Below, piece by piece: positions 51,715 through 60,933 of a DNA stretch of 64,000 bases. The first letter of the stretch is position 1. Each line of letters opens with the position of its first letter. The translations under genes were made by a program, and so were the position numbers. The notes beneath the pieces were generated by a model. That model saw only the letters and a list, made by a program, of their open reading frames with translations. It searched no databases and was not told where the DNA came from. The DNA is taken from NCBI RefSeq assembly GCF_025685625.1, contig NZ_JAGSYI010000001.1, positions 434,001-498,000 on the forward strand. The letters run 5' to 3'. The stretch is from Acidicapsa acidisoli. GTDB taxonomy: Bacteria > Acidobacteriota > Terriglobia > Terriglobales > Acidobacteriaceae.

Positions 51715-53955
51715 TTATTTCACTGCCGCAACCGAGCTTTGTGAACTCAACGCCGCGGGTTGAAAATCTTTATCCCCAAAATTCCAGAGAAAGAAAGTGA
51801 AGATATCCGTCCAGTCAGAGACCTGCTGCGAAATGGTGTCCGTAATGCCGTGACCGGCGTCATAGTTCACGCGCAGCAGAATGGGCTTGTCGCCGGTATT
51901 CGCGGCCTCCAGCCGGGCGGCCATCTTGGCTCCTTCCCACGGATCGACCCGTGGATCGTTTGCCCCCGCCGTCACCAGGATGGCCGGATACTTTGTGCCT
52001 GCCTTCACATGCGCGTAAGCACTCATGGCAAGCAGTCCCTCAAAGCCCTCCCTGGTCTTGACGGTCCCGTATTCGGGAACATTCGGCGGCCCGTTAGCGC
52101 CGGTCTCCTCGCGCAACATATCTGAGCACGGTACGCCATCTACCGCGGCTGCAAAAAGATCGGGGCGCTCGGTGACCGCCCTGCCGATCAGGATGCCGCC
52201 CGCGCTCTGGCTCCAGATACCGAGCTTGGGCGTGGAGGTATATTTCTGGTCGATGAGAAACTGCGCGCAGGCGATGAAATCGCCCCAGGTGTTGTGCTTA
52301 TTCAGCTTCTGACCGGCCAGGCGCCATGCTTCGCCGTACTCGCCACCTCCACGCACATGCGCCACAGCCAAAACTCCGCCGCGCTCAATCCATTCGGAGT
52401 AGCGACGGGAAAAACCCGGTTTCCAAACATCCCCGTACGATCCATACCCGATCAGGGCGGTAGGATTATTGCCGTCGAGCTTGATTCCCTTCTTGTAAAT
52501 GATCGACAGCGGAATCAGCGTTCCATCCGGAGCCGGAGCTTTCCGCTCCTCAGAGACAAAATCCGTGGGATCGATCGCATTTGCCGGTTCCAGGCCGGTC
52601 GCGACTATCGTCGAGCTCACCCCACCCTCGCCCGGATCGTAGCGATAGTAATCTCCCGGAGCTGTCCAGGAAGTGGCGTCGAGTAATGCTCCCGATTGGG
52701 CCGGATCGGTGGTGACAGAATCCACACTGCCGTCAAAGGGCAGTTGAATCCGCTCCGGTTTAGCGCCGGGCTCATAGCGAAGTCGCAGAGCCTGCCCGAT
52801 GCCGGCTTCGGCCTGCTGGATGTAGAGCGCGTCTTTGGCAGGCCGCAACACATTGGTTCCAACATAGCTACCTGTGAGCACTGCATTGCTGCCGGGCAGC
52901 ACCACCTCGGCTTTGGAGAGATCCGGGTCGGCTGCGTTGAGCCGCAGAATCTTTCCGTTGGGAGCGTCTTTGAGTGTGACCAGGTAAAGGCTATCGCCCA
53001 CCAGGGCCATATCCGTAATCTTGTCGGAGTAGCTGGCTACTTTCTTCCATCCCGTCTTGCTCTCAAACGCGCCCGCCGAAGCGATATACACTTCTTGTTC
53101 CGGAGCCACAAATTTGCCGACGGTCCCGAGCAAATACGAAGAAACCGGCGATGGCGACGCGGAGGCAACCTCATCCTCCTCGACCCTTACTTCGGGTACA
53201 ACTCCGAAACCGAAGACGGCCTTATCGGAGCTGGTGTCGGTGCCTAGCCTGTGGGCATAGAAACGCAGCTTTTTGTATTTGTCTGTCGGCGGCGCTCCGG
53301 CGGCAAGCTTATTCCGTTGCATGTAGTAAAACTCTTTTCCGTCAACCGAAAATATGCCTCCCTCGAAGCGCTCGAAGCTCTCCGGCAATTCCCGTCCGGT
53401 TGAAGTCTCGTACACATGCGCCGTCTGCTCCTCTGACCCGCCCGGCGACGCGCCTACAGCCACATACTTCCCGTCCCATGAAGGGGAATACTGATCAAGC
53501 GACAGATGATGGCCGCCACCGTCGAATTTGTTGGGATCGAAGAGCACCCGTTCCTCTTTGCTCTTGCCCTCGCGCACATACAAGGCGGCGATGTTCTGTC
53601 CTTGCTTCCGCTTGCGATAAAAGGTGTAATTGCCGGCCACCTGCACATCGGAAACGGTATATTCGGCCGCATTCATATAAGTCTGCATCTTGGCGGCAAA
53701 TTCCTTGCGGCCGGGGATACTATCCAGCACCGACCGTGTGTAGTCGGCCTGAGCCTTCATCCACCCCACCACGGCAGGGTCTTTCTGATCTTCCATGTAC
53801 CGGTAAGGGTCTTCGATTTTCTGGTCGAAGTACGTGTCCACCACTGTCTTCACGGGAGCAACCGGCGGCTTCGGCAGTTGCGCCCACGTTGCTGAGGAGG
53901 AGAACAGGCTAGCTGCGCCGAGGCAGAGAAGCATGGCGCGCTGTGCGGTACGCAT
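51715..53955 (-). CDS. prolyl oligopeptidase-family S9 peptidase
   Basis: A 746-residue secreted serine peptidase. Signal peptide AMLLCLGAASLFSSSATWAQ; beta-propeller from ~residue 60 to 430 (DPYRYMEDQKDPAVVGWM is the usual entry); then an alpha/beta-hydrolase domain with the nucleophile in IWSQSAGGILIG, the Asp in ANDPRVDP and the His in DAGHG. YGSYG and GGGEYGEAWRLAGQKLNKHNTWGDF are POP family hallmarks. It probably cleaves short peptides after proline in the periplasm. ATG 53955 gives the signal peptide; the frame extends 82 codons upstream with no support. Confidence 0.93.
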   Translation of the reverse strand: MRTAQRAMLLCLGAASLFSSSATWAQLPKPPVAPVKTVVDTYFDQKIEDPYRYMEDQKDPAVVGWMKAQADYTRSVLDSIPGRKEFAAKMQTYMNAAEYTVSDVQVAGNYTFYRKRKQGQNIAALYVREGKSKEERVLFDPNKFDGGGHHLSLDQYSPSWDGKYVAVGASPGGSEEQTAHVYETSTGRELPESFERFEGGIFSVDGKEFYYMQRNKLAAGAPPTDKYKKLRFYAHRLGTDTSSDKAVFGFGVVPEVRVEEDEVASASPSPVSSYLLGTVGKFVAPEQEVYIASAGAFESKTGWKKVASYSDKITDMALVGDSLYLVTLKDAPNGKILRLNAADPDLSKAEVVLPGSNAVLTGSYVGTNVLRPAKDALYIQQAEAGIGQALRLRYEPGAKPERIQLPFDGSVDSVTTDPAQSGALLDATSWTAPGDYYRYDPGEGGVSSTIVATGLEPANAIDPTDFVSEERKAPAPDGTLIPLSIIYKKGIKLDGNNPTALIGYGSYGDVWKPGFSRRYSEWIERGGVLAVAHVRGGGEYGEAWRLAGQKLNKHNTWGDFIACAQFLIDQKYTSTPKLGIWSQSAGGILIGRAVTERPDLFAAAVDGVPCSDMLREETGANGPPNVPEYGTVKTREGFEGLLAMSAYAHVKAGTKYPAILVTAGANDPRVDPWEGAKMAARLEAANTGDKPILLRVNYDAGHGITDTISQQVSDWTDIFTFFLWNFGDKDFQPAALSSQSSVAAVK

Positions 53956-54073
53956 GAGTGGTACCCCCGTCGGGAAGAATTCCAATTTGGAGGAGTCTAC
54001 TCCACGCTCGCGCAATTCCACCACAAATCTGGAGATCCGTGGCGAACTCATTGGTAACCCTTCCTCGACAGTT

Positions 54074-54919
54074 CTAATGAGCCTGCGGCTTTCCGCGAGC
54101 CTGCTCGACGCCCTTACTCTCAATCTTGATCTCAAAGACCGTCGGCCACTGCTTCCCGGTAACAAACAGCCGGTCATGTTGCGCGTCGTATGCGATCCCA
54201 TTCAGCACCGATTCCGCATTGATCTTTTGATCGTCCGGCAGCAGCCCCGCCATGTTGATCCAGGCAATCACATGCCCATCCTGCGGCGAAATCCGCGCAA
54301 TCCGGTCCGAATGCCACACATTCGCGTAGATCTCACCCTTGATATATTCAAGCTCGTTGAGCTGCTCGACTGGCTGATTTCCATCCTTCACCACAATGTG
54401 CCGGACCTCCTTGAATGTCGCCGGATCGCGGAAGCGCAGCGTCGACGTGCCATCGCTGGTGATGATCTCCTTCGCCGTCCGCGTCATGCCCCAGCCCTCG
54501 CCGTCGTAGGCGAACTGCCGGATCTTGCGCATGCTGAAGCGGTCGTAGACGAATCCGATATGCGACTGCCACGTCCACTCGTAGAGGTTCGGCCCCCAAT
54601 CGACGATGCCCTCGCCAAAGTATTGCGGCGCCAGATCAAGCCTTTGCAACACTTTGCCGGTTTCTGGCTGGGTCACCAGCACGGCCGAGTGTCCGTCAAG
54701 TCCCGTCCCCTCGTAAAACAAGCCGTTGAGATAGAAGAACCCCTCCGTGTAACTCTCTGTCGAATGAGGGAATTTCGCCACAACCTTGTAGCCAAAGACC
54801 GGCGCGGCCGCCCAGGCGGAGAGGGCCTGAGCCAACAGGGCCAAAGATACGAGGACGCGCACGACAGGCGCAAAACGAAAAACAGAACAGGCAGAGTATT
54901 TCGAGTCAGAGAAAAACAT
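54074..54919 (-). CDS. glutaminyl-peptide cyclotransferase (glutamine cyclotransferase)
   Basis: A 281-residue exported enzyme forming N-terminal pyroglutamate. Signal sequence VLVSLALLAQALSAWA, then a five-bladed beta-propeller with family motifs YTEGFFYLNGLFYEGTGLDG, GEGIVDWGPNLYEWTW, EGWGMTRTAKEIITSDGTSTL and QLNELEYIKGEIYANVW, carrying the conserved Glu residues, ending with LNGIAYDAQHDRLFVTGKQWP. The same strand carries a prolyl oligopeptidase 118 bp downstream, so both may act on secreted peptides. Confidence 0.92.
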   Translation of the reverse strand: MFFSDSKYSACSVFRFAPVVRVLVSLALLAQALSAWAAAPVFGYKVVAKFPHSTESYTEGFFYLNGLFYEGTGLDGHSAVLVTQPETGKVLQRLDLAPQYFGEGIVDWGPNLYEWTWQSHIGFVYDRFSMRKIRQFAYDGEGWGMTRTAKEIITSDGTSTLRFRDPATFKEVRHIVVKDGNQPVEQLNELEYIKGEIYANVWHSDRIARISPQDGHVIAWINMAGLLPDDQKINAESVLNGIAYDAQHDRLFVTGKQWPTVFEIKIESKGVEQARGKPQAH

Positions 54920-54992
54920 AATTGAGATCAGCCTACAAGGTCGATGCCCAGGACTCTGTTATCCGGCCCACACAACCGTAGAACCCCACACA

Positions 54993-55637
54993 CTACTTTG
55001 GAGGCGTAGAAGATGATTGTGGCTTCGTCGAATTCGCCGGATTAGGTCTTGGCGCAGCGGGCGTATTTCCGGACGCCGGCGCTGCCGTGCCGGATTGGGC
55101 GTTGTAGGCCTTGATCAGATCCTCCGTGATGTCCAGGCCACCTGCAACATACCAGACCACCGGAGCCGCGTCGGTACCCCGTTCAACGACGACCGAGTAG
55201 CCGTGTTGCCGGGAGTATGCCTGCAGGAATGCATAGACCTTTTGCGCAACAGTCTCGAAGACCTGCTGAGAATCTGTTTGCGAATCGGCTTTGTAATCCT
55301 CGGATTGGCGCTGAAACTGCTTCTCTTTCGCGTTGAGCGACTGCTCGCGGCTGGCTCGTTCGGCATCGCTCAGCTTGTCGCCGGTCGCCTCCAACTGCTT
55401 CTGCTGTTCCGCAATCTCATCGCTTAGCGCCTTGAGCTGCGCCTGCCGTGGAGCATACTTCGTTTGCAGCGCCCCAAGCGCCCGCTGGGCTTCAGCGGTC
55501 TGAAGCACGGCTGCGTTGAAGGTAACGGTCACCACGCCCTGCGCCGGTGAAGGCGAGGGAGCCTGCGCTTGCAGACCTCCCGAAAAGGCGGTCAACAAAA
55601 TTGCCAGCGAAACCGCACGCAAGATTGGCCGAATCAT
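54993..55637 (-). CDS. OmpH/Skp-like periplasmic chaperone
   Basis: A 214-residue exported protein. Signal peptide AVSLAILLTAFSGGLQAQ, then VVTVTFNAAVLQTAEAQRALGALQTKYAPRQAQLKALSDEI (read in parts) and a coiled-coil prong KEKQFQRQSEDYKADSQTDSQ, then AFLQAYSRQHGYSVVVERG, matching OmpH/Skp proteins that escort outer membrane proteins. The C-terminus adds a ~30-residue Pro/Ala/Ser-rich tail. ATG 55637 follows AGGAGCTGAAACGAAG. Not next to bamA or lpx genes here, unlike the usual order. Confidence 0.88.
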   Translation of the reverse strand: MIRPILRAVSLAILLTAFSGGLQAQAPSPSPAQGVVTVTFNAAVLQTAEAQRALGALQTKYAPRQAQLKALSDEIAEQQKQLEATGDKLSDAERASREQSLNAKEKQFQRQSEDYKADSQTDSQQVFETVAQKVYAFLQAYSRQHGYSVVVERGTDAAPVVWYVAGGLDITEDLIKAYNAQSGTAAPASGNTPAAPRPNPANSTKPQSSSTPPK

Positions 55638-55906
55638 CTTCGTTTCAGCTCCTGATTCCGTATTGGGCGTATAGATTTTCTCCATTCTTCGACGCAAATC
55701 ACTGCATTTCGCCAACCGTACAGATAAAGAAGCCAAGGTTTATTCCATCACCCGCCATCATGAGGAGGCATTGGCGGTACACAGCCTGCATCCTTCTGGG
55801 GACTGCCCAGCGCCCTCCGGCTGCGGTATCCTCGGGGAGGATGGTGTCCGGGGGGACAGCGGCGATAGTAGCTGCATCCATTTCCACGCGCATCCGAGTC
55901 GTGATC

Positions 55907-56422
55907 ATGATCCAGATCTCCCTTCGCGAATGGCAGATTGTTTCCGTGGCGGCAGGAGTGATCGCCGCCGCGGGAGTTGGTCTTTGGGTCGTCACCCGGA
56001 AGCGCCCCACAGCCGACGAACTGGAACTGGAACGGCGCCACATGCTGGTGAATTACGGCCGCATTGTCGACGGAATGCTGCTCGACGCATTCCAGATACC
56101 GGCCCAGGACATACCAGCTCAGGACGAGCAAGGCGTCGGCGCCATGCGCGAGATGCTGCTTTATCAGTACGAAATCTCCGGTGTGGTCTATGAATGCTCG
56201 CAGGACATTACGGCGCTCGCCACGATTGTGGACCCTGCCAAGGTGAAAATCGGAATGCCGTGTTCGATTCGCTATCAGCCCGGCAGTCCGGAGAACAGCA
56301 TCTTGGTGGCCGAGCGGTGGTGCGGACTGCGCGAGGGAGTTCCGGTGATGTGGATTGCGAAATCCCCAAAAGAGTGGCCAACTCAGTCGGGGCAAGCCAA
56401 GCGTATTGCTTCCAGCCAGTGA
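55907..56422 (+). CDS. membrane-anchored hypothetical protein
   Basis: A 171-residue protein with one N-terminal helix (IVSVAAGVIAAAGVGLWVV), then a soluble part containing a YEISGVVYECSQDI segment followed by GMPCSIRYQPGSPENSILV, reminiscent of small-domain membrane proteins of the DUF3592 type. ATG 55907 starts just before the helix; longer frames upstream lack support. Divergent from OmpH and 56 bp before the CDF transporter on the same strand. Confidence 0.7.
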   Translation: MIQISLREWQIVSVAAGVIAAAGVGLWVVTRKRPTADELELERRHMLVNYGRIVDGMLLDAFQIPAQDIPAQDEQGVGAMREMLLYQYEISGVVYECSQDITALATIVDPAKVKIGMPCSIRYQPGSPENSILVAERWCGLREGVPVMWIAKSPKEWPTQSGQAKRIASSQ

Positions 56423-56478
56423 AAATAGGCGTGATCCCGACTTTGGCGTTTGCCCGCGAACGCGAATAGACTTGAAAC

Positions 56479-57462
56479 ATGCATGTTCACGCCGCACCCG
56501 CAGGCCAGGGCCCGGGCGAAAAGCGGACAAGCCGGGTTCTGTGGATTTCCATGCTGGCGACCCTCGTCTACGTGGCGTTAACGCTCGCGGCGGGTCTCCG
56601 CGCTCATTCGCTGGCGCTGTTGTCCGAAGCCGGGCACAACATGTCGGACTTTCTGGCGCTGGCGCTTTCCTTTGTCGCCGTATACTTCCAGACGCGGCCG
56701 CCGACGCAGCGCAAGACCTTCGGCTACCAGCGGGCTGGCGTCCTGGCGGCTTTTCTGAATGCCGCGACGCTCCTTCTCATTTCGCTGTGGATCGGCGTCG
56801 AAGCCGTCCATCGGCTGAGCGCTCCTGTCGTTGTCCAGCCGCGCCTGATGATGTGGGTAGCCGCGGCGGGCGTGCTGATGAACGGCGTCATCGCCTGCCT
56901 CCTTTGGGGCGTGGCGCGCGATGTAAACATGCGCAGCGCCTTCATTCACATGGCCGGAGACACGCTCTCGACCGCCGCTGTTATTGCCGGAGGCGCGGGC
57001 ATCCTGCTCACCGGCCAGAACTGGATCGACCCCGTACTGTCCATCGTCATCGCCGCGCTGATCCTCTGGAGTTCGATCGACATCGTCCGGGAAACGCTGA
57101 ATATTCTGCTCGAAGGCACTCCACGCGGCCTCTCACTCAGCCAGATTCGCGCCGGAATGGAAGCGGTCGAGGGCGTCCTCAACGTCCACGATCTTCATGT
57201 CTGGAGCCTCGGTTCGCAGAGCCATGCACTGGCCTGCCACGTCACCATCGACGATATTCCGCCGTCGGAGAGCAACTGCATCCTGCTCAAAATCAATGCC
57301 TTGGCAAAAGAGAAATTCCATATTCACCACACGACCGTCCAGTTTGAACACGCCAACTGCGAAGTCGTCGACGGTTGCGTGGTGCCGATCAGCGAGATGG
57401 CGGCCGCGAGCGGCCATGACCATCATGGCCATTCGCACAGTCACGCAGGCCATTCGCACTAA
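56479..57462 (+). CDS. CDF-family cation efflux transporter (CzcD/ZitB-like)
   Basis: A 327-residue cation diffusion facilitator with six transmembrane helices. Key features are the helix 2 metal site (SLALLSEAGHNMSDFLALALS, read in parts), the helix 5 site (FIHMAGDTLSTAAVI), DPVLSIVIAALILW, and a cytoplasmic C-terminal domain (VEGVLNVHDLHVWSLGSQSHALACHV, read in parts). The His-rich tail (GHDHHGHSHSHAGHSH) resembles metal-sensing ends of zinc exporters. It probably exports Zn2+ or Co2+ from the cytoplasm in exchange for protons. Confidence 0.93.
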   Translation: MHVHAAPAGQGPGEKRTSRVLWISMLATLVYVALTLAAGLRAHSLALLSEAGHNMSDFLALALSFVAVYFQTRPPTQRKTFGYQRAGVLAAFLNAATLLLISLWIGVEAVHRLSAPVVVQPRLMMWVAAAGVLMNGVIACLLWGVARDVNMRSAFIHMAGDTLSTAAVIAGGAGILLTGQNWIDPVLSIVIAALILWSSIDIVRETLNILLEGTPRGLSLSQIRAGMEAVEGVLNVHDLHVWSLGSQSHALACHVTIDDIPPSESNCILLKINALAKEKFHIHHTTVQFEHANCEVVDGCVVPISEMAAASGHDHHGHSHSHAGHSH

Positions 57463-57531
57463 ACTCCTGCGTAGAAACGAATCACGCCGGGCGGCATGCT
57501 ACTCTGACCTCCAGATCTGGAGGTTGATGTC

Positions 57532-59667
57532 TTGCCAAGGAAGTTCTTTCTTTCCCTGCTTTTGTCGTCTTTCACTGCATCTCTGACCTTTTGCTTCTCG
57601 GGCGCAGCCCAGAATTCCTCAACGCAGACATCCCTCACGCTGACCGCCGATCAGCTTGAACAGGTTTCGGGCGAATATACTTACACCCCCGATCCGGATA
57701 CCCCGTTGAGCTTCTATGCGAAAGACGGCAAGCTCTATATCGAGAGCGAACGGCTCGTGCCAACGGCGCTCTTGGCGCGTTCGCCAACGGAGTTCAGCCT
57801 GCCCCGGTCTCACGTCAGCTACCGCTTCAATCCGTCGGAAAAGGAAGTTGCAATCAACACCGACACGGTCCTGCGCCGCACCGGCGAGGCTGTCCATCAT
57901 GTGTTTCACTCCTACGAGCGGCGGGAAGAGATGATTCCCATGCGCGACGGCGTTAAGCTCCACGCGGTGATTCTGACTCCGACGGATATCTCCGGCCCTT
58001 TGCCGATTCTGATGGAGCGCACTCCGTACGGCGTCGATGAGCTCTCGGAGCGAAGCTTTTTTGAGGGACGGCCTAATCTCGCCCGCGCCGGATATATTCT
58101 CGTCGCCGAAGACATTCGCGGCCGCTTCAAATCCGAAGGCGAATTCGTAATGATGCGGCCGCTCGCCGATCACAAGAACCGCAAAGCCGTCGACGAAAGC
58201 ACGGACGCGTATGACACAGTCGGCTGGCTGCTCAAGAACCTGCCCAACAACAACGGTCGCGTCGGAGTTATCGGCACAAGCTACCCGGGATTTCTGGCCA
58301 TGATGGCGGGGATCGATCCGAATCCTGCGATCAAGGCGATCTCGCCGCAGGCGCCGATGATCGACACATGGATGGGCGACGACTTCTTCCACAACGGAGC
58401 ATTCCGTCAGACATACGGCTACGACTACGCAGTCGGCCTCGAATCCAGCAAGGAATTGACCGAGGTTGACTACGGCAAGGACGCTGACGGCAAACCCCGC
58501 GACGGCTATGACTTTTTCCTCGAACGGGGCTCGTTTGCGGCGGATGTAAAGCAATCCGGTGTAAAGAAGGATCTGCCAACCTGGCAAGCCTTCGAGAAGC
58601 ATCCCACGTATGACAGCTTCTGGCGCTCCCGCGCCGTGGAATACCACATGGACAAAGTCGCCGTGCCCACGCTGACCGTTGGCGGATACTACGACCAGGA
58701 AGATATGTGGGGGCCGCAGAAGGAATACGCCAGCCTCGAACCGCACGACACAGACCACCAAAACTTCCTCGTCCTCGGCCCTTGGCGGCACGGCTCCTGG
58801 TCGTCCTCTTCGCGACACCTCGGCGCACTGCAATACGGCGAGTCCATCGGCAACGAATACCGCGCGCAGATCGAGGCGAAGTTCTTTGCAAAGTACCTGA
58901 AAGACGAGCCGGGATTTGACATCGAAGACACAGCCAGCTTTCAGACCGGCTCAAACACCTGGAAGCGCTATGCCCACTTCCCTCCCGCCGAAGCGAAAAG
59001 CACCGCATTTTCGCTCTGCGGAACGGGCGAAATCGCCGCCGGATCAACCTGCGCTCCCGGAAAGATGAGCTACGTTTCCGACCCGGCAAACCCGGTTCCC
59101 TATCGCCATCGCCCCATCCAGCCCACCTACAGCGAAGGCTCGAAATGGGGCACGTGGATGGTCGAAGACCAGCGCCTCGCAACAGACCGCAAGGACGTCG
59201 CCGTCTGGAAGCTGCCGGTTCTTGACCACGACCTGACCATCACCGGCGAAGTCATCGCCGATATCTTCGCTTCCACCACCGGCAGCGACGGAGACTTCGT
59301 CGCCAAGCTCATCGACCAGTACCCGAACGACGATCCCGACCCGGCAATGCGCGGCTTCCAGCTCATGACCAACATGGAGATCTTCCGCGGCCGCTACGGC
59401 AAGAGCTTCGAAAAACCAGAAGCCCTCAAACCCGGCGAGGTCAACGAATTCAAGTGGAGCCTGCACGACGTAGACCACGTCTTCAGGAAAGGCCATACCG
59501 TGTTGGTCGAGATTCAGAGCACGTGGTTCCCACTCTACGACCGCAACCCGCAAACCTTCGTCCCCAACATCATGCTAGCCAAACCAGAAGACTACAAACC
59601 CGCCACAATCACGATCTTCACCGACGAAAAGCACGACTCGAAGTTGATTCTGCCCGTCGTTCATTAA
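57532..59667 (+). CDS. CocE/NonD family hydrolase (X-Pro dipeptidyl-peptidase S15-like)
   Basis: A 711-residue exported hydrolase. After a signal peptide (FFLSLLLSSFTASLTFCFSGAAQ, read in parts) and a ~100-residue N-terminal extension comes the CocE fold: MRDGVKLHAVILTP, the catalytic Ser in GTSYPGFLAMM, the Asp in VGGYYDQEDM and the His in GPWRHGSW, then a C-terminal jelly-roll domain (LTITGEVIADIF, GHTVLVEIQSTWFPLYDRN). Members cleave ester or amide bonds of acylated small molecules or peptides. TTG 57532 with a GGAGG nearby starts the signal peptide. Confidence 0.9.
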   Translation: MPRKFFLSLLLSSFTASLTFCFSGAAQNSSTQTSLTLTADQLEQVSGEYTYTPDPDTPLSFYAKDGKLYIESERLVPTALLARSPTEFSLPRSHVSYRFNPSEKEVAINTDTVLRRTGEAVHHVFHSYERREEMIPMRDGVKLHAVILTPTDISGPLPILMERTPYGVDELSERSFFEGRPNLARAGYILVAEDIRGRFKSEGEFVMMRPLADHKNRKAVDESTDAYDTVGWLLKNLPNNNGRVGVIGTSYPGFLAMMAGIDPNPAIKAISPQAPMIDTWMGDDFFHNGAFRQTYGYDYAVGLESSKELTEVDYGKDADGKPRDGYDFFLERGSFAADVKQSGVKKDLPTWQAFEKHPTYDSFWRSRAVEYHMDKVAVPTLTVGGYYDQEDMWGPQKEYASLEPHDTDHQNFLVLGPWRHGSWSSSSRHLGALQYGESIGNEYRAQIEAKFFAKYLKDEPGFDIEDTASFQTGSNTWKRYAHFPPAEAKSTAFSLCGTGEIAAGSTCAPGKMSYVSDPANPVPYRHRPIQPTYSEGSKWGTWMVEDQRLATDRKDVAVWKLPVLDHDLTITGEVIADIFASTTGSDGDFVAKLIDQYPNDDPDPAMRGFQLMTNMEIFRGRYGKSFEKPEALKPGEVNEFKWSLHDVDHVFRKGHTVLVEIQSTWFPLYDRNPQTFVPNIMLAKPEDYKPATITIFTDEKHDSKLILPVVH

Positions 59668-59997
59668 CGAAGCAGTTGTCATCCTGAGCACAGCGAAGGA
59701 TCTGCTTCTCAAAAGGGGGCGGATCCGCCGCCACCCCAGCCTCGGGTTTAGAGGCGTCTCAACCACCTGGGTTTTCCCAAAGCTCGATGGCCTCCCTTGA
59801 GAGCGAGAGCCGCGATTTCGTTGCATTCCTTCGAGCGGAAAGGAAGGCTTGAGCGTCCATTGGATAAATTCCCACGCACATGCCCTGTGTTTGTAGTTCT
59901 GCGGAATGATGCCTTGGTAGTTCGATTCTTTGGCTTTCTGGTCTCGCTTTTCGGGCCGCCCGGCAAAGGCCGGATTTTTCAGGAAAGTGAGCTTTTC
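59668..59997. repeat. intergenic gap with dispersed repeat sequence
   Basis: 330 bp without a gene. The stretch near 59680-59710 (GTCATCCTGAGCACAGCGAAGGATCTGC in two runs: ATCCTGAGCACAGCGAAGG) matches a repeat seen many times in Acidobacteriota and some other phyla. The remainder (from about 59830) also looks repeat-like in style (TTGTAGTTCTGCGGAATGATGC). No other copies lie in this window, so the assignment rests on recollection of the pattern. Confidence 0.4.
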
Positions 59998-60741
59998 ATG
60001 AAAAACATCTGTAAGATGCCGCTTCTTTCCCTTAGCCTTTGCCTCTCGACGCTTGCAGGGGCACAAGCCGGTGTAAAGTTGCTTGTAAAAACCGACATGG
60101 ACTGCAACTGGAAGCTCGATGGGCGACCCATGGACCCGCTCAAGACCGTCAACTCCAAGGTCGTTCCAGTCTCACCGGGCGAACATCTCATCCAGGCCGC
60201 TACCGCCGATGGTGTGACCAAAATTCGCATCAAAGCGGAGGTCGATCAGGGCCAGAAGATAGTCGAGATCCAACTCAGGGATGAACACTATAAGGAACTG
60301 AAGAGGCAGCAAGAAGAGACAATCAGAAAAGAAGCCGAGGCCGAAGCCGCGCTGCATCCCACCTGGACCGACCCCGACACCGGGCTGATGTGGGCCAAAA
60401 AGGACAACGGCTCGGATGTGAACTGGAACCAGGCCAGCGAGTATTGCACCAAATTACAGCTTGCGGGCTACAACGACTGGCGTCTGCCCACCAAAGATGA
60501 GTTGCAAGGGATAGCTGATCCTAGCGCCAGTGTACAAGCAGTGTTTGATGAGGGTTCTGTCGTTGGCGTGCACGTTAAGGGCAATCTCAAGCTCAGCGGA
60601 TGGCACTGGAGCAGTTCTCAAGGAGATGCTTCGGGGGGGCCATGGCATTTCAATTTCGCCAATGAGAAGCCTGGGGACGCCTTCCCTCTTGGTTTCAGCT
60701 ACAGTATGCGTGCGCTGTGTGTGCGTCGTTCCGGAGAATGA
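59998..60741 (+). CDS. exported DUF1566 domain protein
   Basis: A 247-residue secreted protein. Signal peptide MPLLSLSLCLSTLAGAQA, then a PEGA-like beta unit (WKLDGRPMDPLKTVNSKVVPVSPGEHLIQA, read in parts), a charged helix, and a C-terminal DUF1566 domain with WTDPDTGLMWAKKDNGSDVNWNQASEYC (read in parts), GYNDWRLPTKDELQG and WHWSSSQGDASGGPWHFNF. DUF1566 domains resemble fimbrial/lectin-like modules; a surface or adhesion role is likely. ATG 59998 chosen; the frame upstream is repeat-derived. Confidence 0.82.
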   Translation: MKNICKMPLLSLSLCLSTLAGAQAGVKLLVKTDMDCNWKLDGRPMDPLKTVNSKVVPVSPGEHLIQAATADGVTKIRIKAEVDQGQKIVEIQLRDEHYKELKRQQEETIRKEAEAEAALHPTWTDPDTGLMWAKKDNGSDVNWNQASEYCTKLQLAGYNDWRLPTKDELQGIADPSASVQAVFDEGSVVGVHVKGNLKLSGWHWSSSQGDASGGPWHFNFANEKPGDAFPLGFSYSMRALCVRRSGE

Positions 60742-60857
60742 TGCGGTTCTTTGTTCCTTTCGCTTCGCGGGTTCCGGATGTATCACCGGCAAACCGAAAC
60801 CAATTCTTAAATTAATGCAACTTGGGACAAAGCTTTAGGTTGCAGCACATTCACCTT

Positions 60858-60877
60858 GCCAAGGGCTGAAAGCCCGA
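60858..60877. repeat. short palindromic repeat
   Basis: AAGGGCTGAAAGCCCGAACT contains GGGCT-ga-AAGCCC, a short palindrome of the type scattered in Acidobacteriota genomes. It lies 120 bp after the DUF1566 gene and could also act as a weak hairpin at the end of both converging genes. Confidence 0.4.
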
Positions 60878-60933
60878 ACTAAATTCACTCAGCCGGCGAC
60901 GAACCTTCAAATTCCGGCGGTTTGGCAATTACG

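Noticed and set aside
57619-58833. 404-codon open frame on the minus strand
   Set aside because: It is antisense to the CocE-type hydrolase; no motif or ribosome site.
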